A DNA stretch of 64,000 nt from Microbulbifer sp. THAF38 (GTDB lineage Bacteria; Pseudomonadota; Gammaproteobacteria; Pseudomonadales; Cellvibrionaceae). The notes under the pieces are model-generated. The model did no database searches, was not told the DNA's origin, and saw nothing but the letters and a program-made list of their open reading frames with translations. A program made the position numbers and the translations under genes. Below, in pieces: positions 16,985 through 25,984 of the stretch (position 1 is the first letter of the stretch; each line of letters opens with the position of its first letter). The stretch is from contig NZ_CP045369.1 of NCBI RefSeq assembly GCF_009363535.1, positions 62,001 to 126,000 of the forward strand. Direction: 5' to 3'.

Positions 16985-18178
16985 TTGCGATATCTATGGA
17001 TCTGTTTGTGCTTGCTGATTCTCTCCTTTCCGTCCCTATGGGCACAGCAGACAATGGAGAATGACAGACTGGCCGCGCGTGCGAGCAATCTGCTTTCCTA
17101 TATCGCTGTGGACTATGGGGACTCTGTCGATGATGACCGAATCCTCGATACAGACCTCTATCGACTGCAACAACACCATGCCACTCAGGCACTGGAACTG
17201 GTACGGCAACTACCAGACAAACCTGGCCGTTCCGCTTTGGAGAGGAGTATTGGAGCCTTGCAGGAGGCGATAGGCCGTCGCGATAATGCTGATGCTGTGC
17301 GCAGGAAGGCCAATGAGATCGCCGATCGATTGGCGGCCCTCTATCAGATGCAGCGCTCCCCCACGCAGTCTTTGCCCGCGGCCAATCTGGCGGCACCCCT
17401 TTTCCAACAGCGTTGTGCCAGGTGCCACGGTAGCTGGGGGCAGGGTGGTGGCGCGGTACCAGACCTGCGCGACGCCGCGCGTATGGCGAGTTTCAGTCTC
17501 TACGACCTCTACAATACCCTCGATCCCACCGTGGATACGGTACATAGCAATCGGGTCGATGGCGACTTGGATAGCCGGCAACGCTGGGCGTTGGCGGTAA
17601 CCGTTGCCGCCCTTGCTGTGAAGAACCAACTGCCACCTTCCGCTGATCTTGCCGAGCGCTACCCGGCCCTGGTCGGACTGCCGGGTTTGGCGGTGACCCG
17701 CCCGGTAGAGTTGCCCACTGATGCCAGGAATGCCCTGATGTGGTGGAGGGGACATCCCCACTTGGTGCGCTCCCTAGAACATCCTCTGGCCCGTGCCGAG
17801 GGGCTACTGCTCTTGGCGGAAACCGATTACCGGGGAGGAGACAACGCCGGTGCTTACCACAAGCTGATGCTTGCCTATCGCGAGGGCTACCAGCCCCTGC
17901 AGCAGTCCATTGAGTTACGAGACAGGGTTTTGTACAGCCAGCTTCAAACTCAATGGAAAAAATTGCGACGGGAAGTGATCTCTGCCGCACCCAACACGGA
18001 TGTGATTGCTTCTATACAAAATTTACGCACCTTGCTGGCTAGGGCCAGAGCACGGCTCGAACCGATGCCGGGCAGCGGTATCAGTTATCTGTGGGCGACG
18101 CTGCTGTTTGCATTGGCGCTAGCGCTTGGGCTCTCTCTTTGGTGGGGATTGCGTTGGAGAAAGCGGTCTAGACTTTAA
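16985..18178 (+). CDS. Membrane-anchored monoheme cytochrome c
   Basis: A 397-residue exported protein. It starts at TTG 16985, with AGGAAG 5-6 bases upstream and an immediate signal peptide (ICLCLLILSFPSLWA). A helical region follows (about 20-125), then a cytochrome c domain with CARCH (about 138) and GGAVPDLRD, a long helical region, and one C-terminal membrane helix (about 367-388) with a basic cytoplasmic tail. The arrangement resembles the periplasmic half of cytochrome c/FTR1-type iron permeases, but the FTR1 part is missing. The role is unknown. It precedes ecotin by 45 bases. Confidence 0.75.
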   Translation: MRYLWICLCLLILSFPSLWAQQTMENDRLAARASNLLSYIAVDYGDSVDDDRILDTDLYRLQQHHATQALELVRQLPDKPGRSALERSIGALQEAIGRRDNADAVRRKANEIADRLAALYQMQRSPTQSLPAANLAAPLFQQRCARCHGSWGQGGGAVPDLRDAARMASFSLYDLYNTLDPTVDTVHSNRVDGDLDSRQRWALAVTVAALAVKNQLPPSADLAERYPALVGLPGLAVTRPVELPTDARNALMWWRGHPHLVRSLEHPLARAEGLLLLAETDYRGGDNAGAYHKLMLAYREGYQPLQQSIELRDRVLYSQLQTQWKKLRREVISAAPNTDVIASIQNLRTLLARARARLEPMPGSGISYLWATLLFALALALGLSLWWGLRWRKRSRL

Positions 18179-18223
18179 GGTGTTTGTACGCCAGGTCAGT
18201 TGTCCAGCCGTGAGGAAGTCACC

Positions 18224-18688
18224 ATGGCAAGATCTCTATTGCCCGTCCTTATCCTCTGTTATGCACTGCCGCTTCAGGCGGCCGAGCCTCTGGATGCTTT
18301 CCCGTCAGAAGTAGAAGGGAAATATCGCCATGTGATAGAGCTGCCCAAGGTGGTCGATGAGAGCCGCTTTATGGTTGAGCTGGTGCCGGGTAAAAATGCA
18401 CTGGCCGACTGTAACCTTCGCAGTTTCAATGCGCCTTTACAGCGCCAGGTATTGCCGGGTTGGGGTTATCCCTATTATGTGCTGGCGGACCTGAAGCCCG
18501 CGCAGGGTACCAGTAAGGTGTGTGGGCCCGACTCTGAATCCCGCCGTTTTATCCGCGTGCGCGGCAAGGGACTGATACTGCCTTATACCAGTAGCCAGCC
18601 TCTAGTGGTGTATCTGCCAGAGGGTGTACAGCTGAAATACCGTGTGTGGCGGGCGGATAAAAATCTGTCGGACGCACAGTCCAAATAA
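18224..18688 (+). CDS. Ecotin, periplasmic serine protease inhibitor
   Basis: A 154-residue ecotin-family protein with signal peptide (ALPLQA cleavage). Conserved blocks: HVIELPKVVDESRFMVEL, ADCNL with the first disulfide Cys, GWGYPYYV, KVCGPD with the second Cys, LPYTSSQPLVVY and KYRVWRAD. In E. coli ecotin the reactive bond follows Met84 in STMMAC. The aligned stretch here is GTSKVC, so P1 is probably Ser and P1' Lys, which suggests a different target range. ATG 18224 is chosen for the ribosome site GAGGA. A longer reading from 18200 lacks support. Confidence 0.88.
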   Translation: MARSLLPVLILCYALPLQAAEPLDAFPSEVEGKYRHVIELPKVVDESRFMVELVPGKNALADCNLRSFNAPLQRQVLPGWGYPYYVLADLKPAQGTSKVCGPDSESRRFIRVRGKGLILPYTSSQPLVVYLPEGVQLKYRVWRADKNLSDAQSK

Positions 18689-18734
18689 GCTATTCCTTAA
18701 ACCCACTCCACCTGCCTGCCTAATTCCACTCCCT

Positions 18735-18785
18735 CACAGTGGCGCCTCAATAAATATTTTTAATGCTTCTAATGCCACTGTGGGA
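18735..18785. repeat. Inverted repeat downstream of ecotin
   Basis: CACAGTGGC and GCCACTGTG flank about 30 AT-rich bases. A long-loop hairpin is possible, without a T-run, so this is a weak terminator candidate. Confidence 0.4.
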
Positions 18786-18815
18786 TTTTGCGTCTAGCCT
18801 TACTAAGCAAGGGAT

Positions 18816-18857
18816 GTGAAAAATAACGCCTGTGCGATTTTTCACGCCGGTTTTTTT
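18816..18857 (+). terminator. Terminator-like hairpin
   Basis: GTGAAAAAT / ATTTTTCAC perfect 9-base stem with a 12-base loop, then GCCGG and eight T. It lies 130 bases after ecotin and 110 before the next gene. It could end ecotin transcription or a small RNA. Confidence 0.4.
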
Positions 18858-18965
18858 TGGCCTGTGGCCGTAACCGGACAGGAACATTGGCGGTGACGCA
18901 AGCCGCCGTTCACAGTAACCCTACTCCGCGGTTCTTGCCGTGGAGCACCTACGGTAGAGCAGCGC

Positions 18966-19451
18966 ATGAAGTATTTGCGTATTCCCCCTTTAAATCCTGT
19001 TTGTATATCCCCGCTACAAAGTTGTGCCATTGCCCTGATGCTTTTTTTGCTATTGCCGCTGGCGGCAATAGCGGAATCAGCTCAACAAAAGTGGGCGGGC
19101 AACTGGTTGGTGGTGAGTGAGGGAGACGACCAGCTAGTGTGGCAACTTAATGCTGATGGCTCCGGTTATGCCTATGGCTTTAATTCCGGAGGCAGGCTGA
19201 CCCATGGCTTCGCCATTAATTGGCAACTGGATGGCGATCGTGTGCGGGTGCGCACCGGCGCATCCGTTAGCTGTAAAGGCGGCGTAGTTTCGGTAGCGTT
19301 TCGCGGCTGGAGTCGTTCCACCCTGTTATTTGCGGTGATCGATGGGCGGCACTGGCTGCAGGCGGGCGGCGGCTTGCTAAGTTTCCAGCGCCGCCTGAGT
19401 GGCTGGAACACTCCTAAGGCCGGGAGCAATTGTCCCAACATTGCCAGCTGA
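18966..19451 (+). CDS. Secreted protein, paralogue of the next gene
   Basis: A 161-residue protein with an N-terminal signal (LMLFLLLPLAAIA) and a mature domain of about 120 residues. It shares a pattern with the following gene: WxGxWL, VWxLxxDGxGxxYxF, a central IxWxxD, then TGxxxxCxxG. Two or three Cys could form a disulfide. No known family is recognised. The mature domain reads as all-beta, like a lipocalin/calycin-type barrel, but that is an impression only. Confidence 0.65.
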   Translation: MKYLRIPPLNPVCISPLQSCAIALMLFLLLPLAAIAESAQQKWAGNWLVVSEGDDQLVWQLNADGSGYAYGFNSGGRLTHGFAINWQLDGDRVRVRTGASVSCKGGVVSVAFRGWSRSTLLFAVIDGRHWLQAGGGLLSFQRRLSGWNTPKAGSNCPNIAS

Positions 19452-19530
19452 TTTTTTGGTTAGCACTCATTAAAAATAAAATAGGAATTTTCCACTCAGG
19501 GAGGAGAGCGTCGAATACTGGAGTAAAGCT

Positions 19531-20244
19531 GTGATGCAAAGAACCCTGGTGTTGGCTCTGGTATTTTTGCTCACAGCTGTTTCCGCTTTTGCGAAGGATG
19601 AGCAGAAAAAAAAGGAGAAACAGAGTGAACAGGAAAAAAAGACACAGCAGCGGAATGCCGGTTGGCAAGCTCAATCCCGCTTGAATGCCAGTCAATGGGT
19701 TGGTGCCTGGCTGATTTCCCGGGATGGGGAGGCGCGGCATGTATGGAGCTTGAAATCCGATGGCACTGGCCGCTCCTACGCCTTCCTCCCCCAAGATGGA
19801 AAACTGCAATTTATCTTTGGTTACGATATTCACTGGTATTTTGACCCTTTTACACAAATGGCCAATATCAAGACTGGTCGTAGAATCATTTGTCGTAGAG
19901 GGAAAATCTATCCCTATTTCCTCACCTTGAAGTCCTATGAGAGCGATTATTCAGTGCGAGGAAAATTTGCCTGGCAAACCACTTGGACCGAGGTGAGTAT
20001 TGGACGCGATCGCCTGCACAAATCCCTGGTGGTATTTGTTGCACCACTGTCCGCCTGGCACGACCCGGGTAAGGGTGCGCCCTGCCCGGAATTCCCCCAT
20101 GTGCGCTTAGAAAAAGCGATTGATCGAGTCTTGCAGAGTTGGGAGAAAAAAGACTCCCCCGATTTAGAAGTGAATACCTCCCCAGCACCGGGTGAACCTG
20201 AGCTGGAAGGCGAAGAATTAAAAAAACCGACAAAAAAAACGTGA
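19531..20244 (+). CDS. Secreted protein with charged linker, paralogue of the previous gene
   Basis: A 237-residue protein. The signal peptide (about 1-21, SAFA) is followed by a very polar Lys/Glu/Gln stretch (about 22-42) and the same domain as its neighbour: WVGAWL, HVWSLKSDGTG, IHWYFD, TGRRIICRRG. A C-terminal Pro/Glu/Lys tail ends the protein. The duplication is old, since conservation is limited to motif positions. Only 79 bases separate the two genes, so they are probably co-transcribed. The function is unknown. Confidence 0.65.
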   Translation: MMQRTLVLALVFLLTAVSAFAKDEQKKKEKQSEQEKKTQQRNAGWQAQSRLNASQWVGAWLISRDGEARHVWSLKSDGTGRSYAFLPQDGKLQFIFGYDIHWYFDPFTQMANIKTGRRIICRRGKIYPYFLTLKSYESDYSVRGKFAWQTTWTEVSIGRDRLHKSLVVFVAPLSAWHDPGKGAPCPEFPHVRLEKAIDRVLQSWEKKDSPDLEVNTSPAPGEPELEGEELKKPTKKT

Positions 20245-20450
20245 ATAGGCGTAAGCGAAATTAAAATAAAAAACCACTGACAAAGTAGTGGTGTGAATCA
20301 CTGACAGAGAGTACTGATTATCCAGACCTTATGACCACTTGGTGTTTCCATGGGAAAAGTGATTCCGATGGATAGATGAATGATATGGTCTCTGTCGGGC
20401 ACCCGCTTACTGTGTGGTTATAAAGCAGGTTTTTCAATGGCAAATCGGGT

Positions 20451-20861
20451 ATGACAGAAGAAATTTCTCTCACAAATATTCTGAGAAATATGTGCCCCAA
20501 ATTACAAGAGGAAACTTACGTTTTTTGCCAAGTGTCGGATGCCCGGCTCGAAGAAGTCTTGACGCAAAGCCTGTGTATTTTCCGTGAAGGTGAGGGCATG
20601 AGCGCAATTTTACCCAAGTGCTTGGCGCAACAGTATGGAATTGCCTCCAGCGGGCCCTTTCGACAAATCACCCTGCAGGTCTTTTCCGGTCTCAGTGCGG
20701 TGGGTCTTACCGCAACCGTCACGAGAGAACTCGCCGATGCGGGCATAGTGGCCAATATGGTAAACGCCCTGCGTCACGACCACGTCTTTGTCCCGGAAGA
20801 GAGCGCGCAACAGGCCCTACAGCTTTTGCGCGGGCTCAGTAATCGGGTGTACTACACCTGA
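20451..20861 (+). CDS. ACT-domain protein
   Basis: A 136-residue cytoplasmic protein resembling the ACT-domain family of COG3602: an N-terminal domain (LxxxLCIFREGEGMSAIL) followed by an ACT-like fold with LQVFSGLSAVGLTATVTRELADAGI and VPEESAQQALQLL. Such proteins probably bind small ligands such as amino acids. The ligand is unknown. The next gene begins 10 bases downstream, which suggests an operon. Confidence 0.8.
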   Translation: MTEEISLTNILRNMCPKLQEETYVFCQVSDARLEEVLTQSLCIFREGEGMSAILPKCLAQQYGIASSGPFRQITLQVFSGLSAVGLTATVTRELADAGIVANMVNALRHDHVFVPEESAQQALQLLRGLSNRVYYT

Positions 20862-20871
20862 GCTTTTCGCT

Positions 20872-21615
20872 GTGAGTATCAACTATCCCCAGCCTCAGCC
20901 CCACGGCGAAATTCGCCAACTACTACCAGACCTTTTCTATGTACCGGGAACCGTCAAACTGGCTCCGGCAGTCACTATCAATCGGAATATGGCCATAGTG
21001 CGCTGGCAGGAGGAGCTGGTACTGGTGAACCCGATTCGCCTGCGTCCAGCCCAGGAGGAGAAGCTGCAGGATCTAGGCCGAATTTCCCATGCGGTACGAC
21101 TTGGTTATCACCACGGTCAGGATGACCTCTACTACCGGGATCACTTCGACCTGACTTTTTGGCGGCAGTCCGGCTCAAACTTCTATCCTCCCAGTGCGGA
21201 CAGACTGGTGAAAGATGGGGGCAGTTCTCCAATACCGGGAAGTCAGTTTCTGGAACTGCGTTATAGTCGTTATCCCGAGGCCTTTTGGTGGTTGCCCTTT
21301 AATGGCGGCTTATTACTGGGCTGTGATGCCTTGCAGTATTGGGGAAAGTGGAGCGGCTGTAGCTGGTGCGGCCGCAATCTGATGCGCCTTTCCGGCATAC
21401 GCGCAGGTATGCAGGTACCGCCCGCCTGGCGAACGCGAATGACCCCTGAGGGCCGGGACCAGCGCTGTTGGCTGCAAGAGGACTTTCAGCGCCTGCTGCA
21501 GTTGCCCTTCCTACATTATTTGGCCGCCCATGGAGAGTTTTGTGCTGATCGGGCTCATGAGGAGGTTGCCGCAGCATTGAACCGTGCTTTCCCTGGTCTC
21601 TACAAGACGGCCTAG
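20872..21615 (+). CDS. Hypothetical protein, possibly metallo-beta-lactamase-fold related
   Basis: A 247-residue protein, GTG start chosen because it begins right after the upstream gene. The frame is open further upstream only inside that gene. The start of the domain (LLPDLFYVPGTVKLAPAVTINRNMAIVRW...LVLVNPIRL) resembles the first beta-hairpins of metallo-beta-lactamase-fold proteins of the DUF4336 type, but the HxHxDH metal motif is absent. A CSWC motif lies at about 180. Confidence in family placement is low; it could be a degenerate, non-catalytic fold member. Confidence 0.55.
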   Translation: MSINYPQPQPHGEIRQLLPDLFYVPGTVKLAPAVTINRNMAIVRWQEELVLVNPIRLRPAQEEKLQDLGRISHAVRLGYHHGQDDLYYRDHFDLTFWRQSGSNFYPPSADRLVKDGGSSPIPGSQFLELRYSRYPEAFWWLPFNGGLLLGCDALQYWGKWSGCSWCGRNLMRLSGIRAGMQVPPAWRTRMTPEGRDQRCWLQEDFQRLLQLPFLHYLAAHGEFCADRAHEEVAAALNRAFPGLYKTA

Positions 21616-21765
21616 TCCCTGAAGATTAACCTCCTTGAGGTAAGTGATTGCTCACTTTGTGCATCCCTGTATCAAGCCGGATCGTGTTAAGATTGTGCAC
21701 CTTTTTGGCGCGGTGCTGGTGCAATCTGGCTGACCGCGATGATTTATTCGAGAAGTAGAGTTTCC

Positions 21766-23388
21766 ATGAAAAGCAAAATCCTGCTCAGCGGCCTACTGGC
21801 AGTGCTGCTGGCGGCCTGCACCGCAGTGACCACTGACACAGCGCCCAGCGCGAATATCGACAATATCAGTCGGGATGTGAATTATCTGGCATCTGCAGAG
21901 CTGGAGGGAAGAAATACGGGCAGCGAGGGCTACCTCAAGGCGGCGCAATATGTGGCCGATCAGTTTCAGTCTATGGGCCTCGACCCGGCAGGTGAGCAGG
22001 GCTACTTTCAAAATGTGCCTTTCCGCAGTGCCAGCTGGAATGGCGCCGAGCCCAGTCTTGTCGTGAAAGGGAAGAGCAGTGAGGCCACTCTTACCTTTGG
22101 AGAGGACTTCATCGCCTCACCTTCTGCAGTGAATGAGAAGGCTAGCCTGGAAGCCGAGCTGGTATTTGTCGGTTACGGAATTGAAGCGCCGGACTATGGC
22201 CTGAACGATTACGCCGGGCTGGATGTGAAAGGGAAGATCGCGGTAGTACTGAGTGGTCGCCCCAAGAGCCTGCCCAGTGAAGTGGGGGCTCACTACGCTT
22301 CCAGTTATAACAAGCGCGAAACCGCCGCTCGTCACGGCGCGGTGGGTTATATCACCCTTTATACACCCGAACGTGAAAAGCGTCGCCCCTTTGCGCGCTA
22401 TGCGGAGCACCGCCACGATGAGACTTTCGACTGGGTAAACCGCAAAGGCGAGCCGGGCAGTGCCACCCCCGGCTTATACCCCGGTGTGATGCTCAACCTC
22501 GATGCAGCGAGCAAACTCTTCAGCGGTACCCAGCAGAGTCTGGAAGCTATCTTCAGCGATATGGAAAAAGGTCAGAACCCCAAGGGTTTTGCGCTTCCCT
22601 ACCGCGCGGCGCTGAGCACAAGCTCTAAACACCAGGAAATTTTCAGCCCCAATGTAGTGGCCGTATTACCGGGCAGTGATCCGGTACTTAAAAATGAATA
22701 TGTAGTCTTCTCTGCCCACCTGGACCATATCGGCAAAAAAGAGGATGGTCAGATTTATTATGGCGCACAGGATAATGCCGCAGGAATCGCGGTCATGCTG
22801 GAAACCGCACGGCTGTTTGCGGAATCCGGCCAGTCTCCGCGACGCTCTCTCTTATTTGTGGCGGTGACCGGAGAAGAGAAAGGGCTGCTCGGCTCTGACT
22901 ATTTTGCCGAATATCCTACCGTACCCCTGCAGTCCATCGTGGCCAATATCAATCTGGATATGCCCATGCTGCTCTACCCGTTCCGCGACATTATTGCCTT
23001 CGGTGCCGAGCACTCTTCCCTGGGCCAGGTTGCCGAAAATGCCGCAATCCGTAGCGGCCTAAAACTGAGCCCTGATCCCATGCCGGAAGAGGTGATCTTC
23101 GTACGCAGCGATCACTACAATTTCGTACGCCGCGGTGTGCCTTCTATTTACCTCATTACTGGGCGAGAAGCACAGGACCCGAATATCGATGGCACTGCTA
23201 TGCAAGTGTCCTTCCTGAAAGAGAGCTATCACAAACCCGGAGATGCGCCCGATGCAGGGGTGAACTACGCCGCGGCCAGGCAATTTACCGAAGTTAACTA
23301 TCTGATCGCCCGTGAAGTGGCAGATGCCGAGGATAAGCCTTCATGGTATGAGGGGGATTTCTTTGGGGACTTGTTTGGTACGAATTAG
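21766..23388 (+). CDS. M28 family zinc peptidase, lipoprotein
   Basis: A 540-residue lipoprotein (lipobox LLAAC) with a PA (protease-associated) domain in the middle (VFVGYGIEAPDYGLNDYAGLDVKGKIAVVLSG) and a C-terminal M28 aminopeptidase domain. Metal ligands are seen in SAHLDHIG, AQDNAAG, TGEEKGLLGS, NINLDMP and the late His region (RSDHYNF). It probably trims peptides at the cell envelope. The start at 21766 is preferred over 21739 because the lipoprotein signal begins there. Confidence 0.92.
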   Translation: MKSKILLSGLLAVLLAACTAVTTDTAPSANIDNISRDVNYLASAELEGRNTGSEGYLKAAQYVADQFQSMGLDPAGEQGYFQNVPFRSASWNGAEPSLVVKGKSSEATLTFGEDFIASPSAVNEKASLEAELVFVGYGIEAPDYGLNDYAGLDVKGKIAVVLSGRPKSLPSEVGAHYASSYNKRETAARHGAVGYITLYTPEREKRRPFARYAEHRHDETFDWVNRKGEPGSATPGLYPGVMLNLDAASKLFSGTQQSLEAIFSDMEKGQNPKGFALPYRAALSTSSKHQEIFSPNVVAVLPGSDPVLKNEYVVFSAHLDHIGKKEDGQIYYGAQDNAAGIAVMLETARLFAESGQSPRRSLLFVAVTGEEKGLLGSDYFAEYPTVPLQSIVANINLDMPMLLYPFRDIIAFGAEHSSLGQVAENAAIRSGLKLSPDPMPEEVIFVRSDHYNFVRRGVPSIYLITGREAQDPNIDGTAMQVSFLKESYHKPGDAPDAGVNYAAARQFTEVNYLIAREVADAEDKPSWYEGDFFGDLFGTN

Positions 23389-23527
23389 GTTACACAGACT
23401 ATTACTCCAATTGTAAATAGTTTGTGAATAAATTCTTACAAGATAATTATTGGTTTGTGGTAAATTGCGCAGCCTATCGGTTAGTTACCGATAAATAAAA
23501 TATATTATCCGTATTAGGACATAAAAA

Positions 23528-24022
23528 ATGTTTAAAAAATTAGCTTTGGGGGCTGCGATTACTGGATTGTTAATGGCAACGGGTTGTGCAAGTATCGTAA
23601 GTGATAGTTCCTATCCGGTATCAATCAATAGCACTCCAGGCGGTGCAAATTTTACCATTATCAATGAAGCGGGTTTTGACGTTCACAGTGGCGTAACCCC
23701 TGATACTGTTACCCTGCCAGCATCTGATGGATTCTTCTCTTCTGCGAGCTATACGGTTAAATACCAGATGGCTGGTTACAACGAGCAGAGTTTTTTGATT
23801 AAAGCGGGTATGGACGGTTGGTACGTTGGTAATATCCTTGTTGGTGGTCTAATCGGCTGGTTGATTGTTGACCCTGCAACTGGTGCAATGTGGAAACTGC
23901 CAGAATCCGCACATGTTACTCTGCAGCCGAACACTGCAGCGGCTCCTATGGGCGGCCTATCAATAGCTTCTATCGATGAAGTTCCTGAAGAAATGAAATC
24001 TCAGCTGGTGCGTGTAAAATAA
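23528..24022 (+). CDS. Lipoprotein of unknown function (PEGA-like)
   Basis: A 164-residue lipoprotein with lipobox MATGC. The domain begins YPVSINSTPGGANFTIIN, a pattern like PEGA-type surface domains. A hydrophobic segment (GNILVGGLIGWLIVDPATGAMW, about 100-120) is common in small envelope lipoproteins of this kind. AGGA precedes the ATG. It has its own terminator. Confidence 0.75.
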   Translation: MFKKLALGAAITGLLMATGCASIVSDSSYPVSINSTPGGANFTIINEAGFDVHSGVTPDTVTLPASDGFFSSASYTVKYQMAGYNEQSFLIKAGMDGWYVGNILVGGLIGWLIVDPATGAMWKLPESAHVTLQPNTAAAPMGGLSIASIDEVPEEMKSQLVRVK

Positions 24023-24037
24023 GCACTTGTTTGGAAA

Positions 24038-24063
24038 AAAACCACCCTATTGGGTGGTTTTTT
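24038..24063 (+). terminator. Terminator after PEGA-like lipoprotein
   Basis: Stem AACCACCC / GGGTGGTT with loop TATT and T-run. The A-run upstream makes it usable on the - strand too, for the LysR gene that ends at 24066. Confidence 0.88.
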
Positions 24064-24065
24064 AT

Positions 24066-24944
24066 TTATACGCTTCGACACAATTCTAACCACCGCTCAA
24101 TCCCCGAACTCCTATATTTTTGCCGATGCAGAGCGAAATAAAATTCTCTGTGAAAGTTCCTCTGTGATACCGGCAATTCGATCAATGAGCCCCGCTTCAA
24201 GGCGTCTGCTAAAGAGACCCTAGATAGGCAGCTGATACCGAGCCCAGCTTCCACAGCTCGCTTAATTGCCTCTGTATGCTGCAGCTCCAACAATATATGA
24301 AGGTTTGGAAGTAATCCGACCATTGCTCGCTCAAAAGTCTGACGTGTGCCGGAGCCAGGTTCCCGGGTAATCCAGGTGGCTTTGAGCAGATCTTTGTCTG
24401 TTAGGCGCTTGCGTTTGGCCAGGGGGTGAGAGGGGGCGCAAAAGACGACTAATTCATCACTGCGCCAGGGAATCATCTCTAGATCCGGGTGATTAAATTC
24501 GCCTTCTATAAGCCCAAGATCCAGCTCAAAGTTGAGCACCCGCTCTGTAATTGCCGAGGTATTGGCGACCTCCAACTCTACGCGTGTGCCGGGTTGCTCT
24601 TCCATGTATCGCGCCATCACGTTCGCTGCCAGGTAATTGCCAATAGTTAGGGTTGCCCCTATTTTTAGCCGTCCCAGATCGCGATGACTGGCCAGGCTTT
24701 GTTCCAGTTCCTGTGCCCGTTCCAGCAGCTCTTCCGCTTTGGGCCATAGTTGCCTACCCAGCTCATTTAGGCGCAGGCGCTTGCCGGTGCGCTCAAACAG
24801 GCGCAGCTCAAACTGCTGTTCGAACTCCTTGAGGGCGGTGGAGGCGGCGGACTGTGACATGCTCAGGCTCTCCGCTGCACGGCTCACATTCTCGTGGTGG
24901 GCACAGGCAAGGAACACTTCCAGTTGGCGCAAGGTATAGCGCAA
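24066..24944 (-). CDS. LysR-type regulator, FinR-like
   Basis: A 292-residue LysR regulator with N-terminal winged helix (LRQLEVFLACAHHENVSRAAESLSMSQSAAST) and a C-terminal substrate-binding domain. Start is TTG at 24944, with GGAG 8 bases upstream. It is divergent from a ferredoxin-NADP reductase gene, the same arrangement as finR-fpr in Pseudomonas, where FinR activates fpr under superoxide stress. It is therefore called FinR-like by context and family, not by proof of specificity. Confidence 0.88.
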   Translation of the reverse strand: MRYTLRQLEVFLACAHHENVSRAAESLSMSQSAASTALKEFEQQFELRLFERTGKRLRLNELGRQLWPKAEELLERAQELEQSLASHRDLGRLKIGATLTIGNYLAANVMARYMEEQPGTRVELEVANTSAITERVLNFELDLGLIEGEFNHPDLEMIPWRSDELVVFCAPSHPLAKRKRLTDKDLLKATWITREPGSGTRQTFERAMVGLLPNLHILLELQHTEAIKRAVEAGLGISCLSRVSLADALKRGSLIELPVSQRNFHREFYFALHRQKYRSSGIERWLELCRSV

Positions 24945-24978
24945 AGAGAAATCTCCACTTGATCGTTAAAATAGATAA

Positions 24979-24996
24979 GGAATATCGAAATATCCC
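24979..24996. promoter_or_regulatory. Candidate LysR-regulator binding dyad
   Basis: GGAATATCGAAATATCCC is an imperfect dyad (GGAATAT / ATATCCC) containing ATAT-N4-ATAT. It lies between the divergent LysR and fpr genes and is a plausible target of the LysR protein. Confidence 0.4.
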
Positions 24997-25068
24997 ACTT
25001 TGCCAATAGATCTTCCAGGGCTAAAATTCAACTATCAAGAGACTCGTGGAATAACCGGTTTTAAGTTT

Positions 25069-25845
25069 ATGTCCAAATTGAATATAGAGAAGGTGTTGGA
25101 AGTCCATCATTGGAACGACACGCTGTTTAGCTTTAAGACCACCCGGGATTCGGGTTTTCGCTTTGAGAACGGACATTTCACGATGATCGGTCTGCAACAG
25201 GACAACGGTCGTCCACTGCTGCGTGCCTACTCCATTGCCAGTGCCAATTACGAAGATGAGCTGGAGTTCTTCAGTATCAAGGTTCCCGATGGCCCGCTGA
25301 CTTCCCGCCTGCAGAAGATTGTACCAGGCGACGAGATCTACGTGAGCCAGAAGCCCACCGGTACTCTGGTTGCGGATCACCTGCTACCCGGCAAGCGCCT
25401 GTGGTTGCTCTCAACGGGTACTGGTTTGGCACCTTTCATGAGCATTATTAAAGACCCCACGGTCTACGAACGTTTCGACCAGGTAATTCTTACCCACGGC
25501 GTGCGCTATGTCTCTGAGCTGGCCTATCAGGAGCAGATCGAGAAGGAGCTACCTGAGCATGAATATTTTGGTGAGATGGTGCGTGAGCAGCTGCTTTACT
25601 ACCCCACTGTAACCCGTGAGCCCTACCGTAATACCGGTCGTCTGACTGACTTGATGCTGTCCGGTAAGCTATTTACTGATCTGGATGTGCCCAAGCCAAA
25701 TGTTGAGGAAGACCGCTTTATGTTGTGCGGCAGCCCGGCAATGTTGAAGGACCTCACCAATATCCTTGATGACTGGGGATTCAAGGAGACCCGTGCAGGC
25801 GTGCCGCACGAATATGTGATTGAGCGCGCTTTCGTAGAAAAATAA
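25069..25845 (+). CDS. fpr: Ferredoxin-NADP reductase
   Basis: A 258-residue flavoprotein that exchanges electrons between NADPH and ferredoxin or flavodoxin. FAD-binding motif RAYSIAS, NADPH-binding GTGLAPFMS, and C-terminal HEYVIERAFVEK as in bacterial subclass I enzymes. ATG 25069 matches the family N-terminus (MSKLNIEKVLEVHHWNDTLFSFKTTR). A longer frame from 25000 is not supported. It has its own terminator. Confidence 0.95.
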   Translation: MSKLNIEKVLEVHHWNDTLFSFKTTRDSGFRFENGHFTMIGLQQDNGRPLLRAYSIASANYEDELEFFSIKVPDGPLTSRLQKIVPGDEIYVSQKPTGTLVADHLLPGKRLWLLSTGTGLAPFMSIIKDPTVYERFDQVILTHGVRYVSELAYQEQIEKELPEHEYFGEMVREQLLYYPTVTREPYRNTGRLTDLMLSGKLFTDLDVPKPNVEEDRFMLCGSPAMLKDLTNILDDWGFKETRAGVPHEYVIERAFVEK

Positions 25846-25864
25846 GTTGGCCAGTCCAGCGATG

Positions 25865-25891
25865 AAAAACCACCCGCGCGGTGGTTTTTTT
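25865..25891 (+). terminator. Terminator after fpr
   Basis: Stem ACCACC / GGTGGT extended by A/T pairs, loop CGCGC, then T-run. Confidence 0.85.
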
Positions 25892-25984
25892 ATGGGTGAA
25901 ATACCCATCGTGGAAACTATCCTGACCATGTGAAACACTTGCCTTTTATCCTGATTCGAAAGTGAGATTGCTGGGAGTGGCTAG

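Noticed and set aside
15916..17088. 390-residue open frame on the - strand opposite dsbA
   Set aside because: Antisense to dsbA and crosses two terminators and a gene start; no protein family features.
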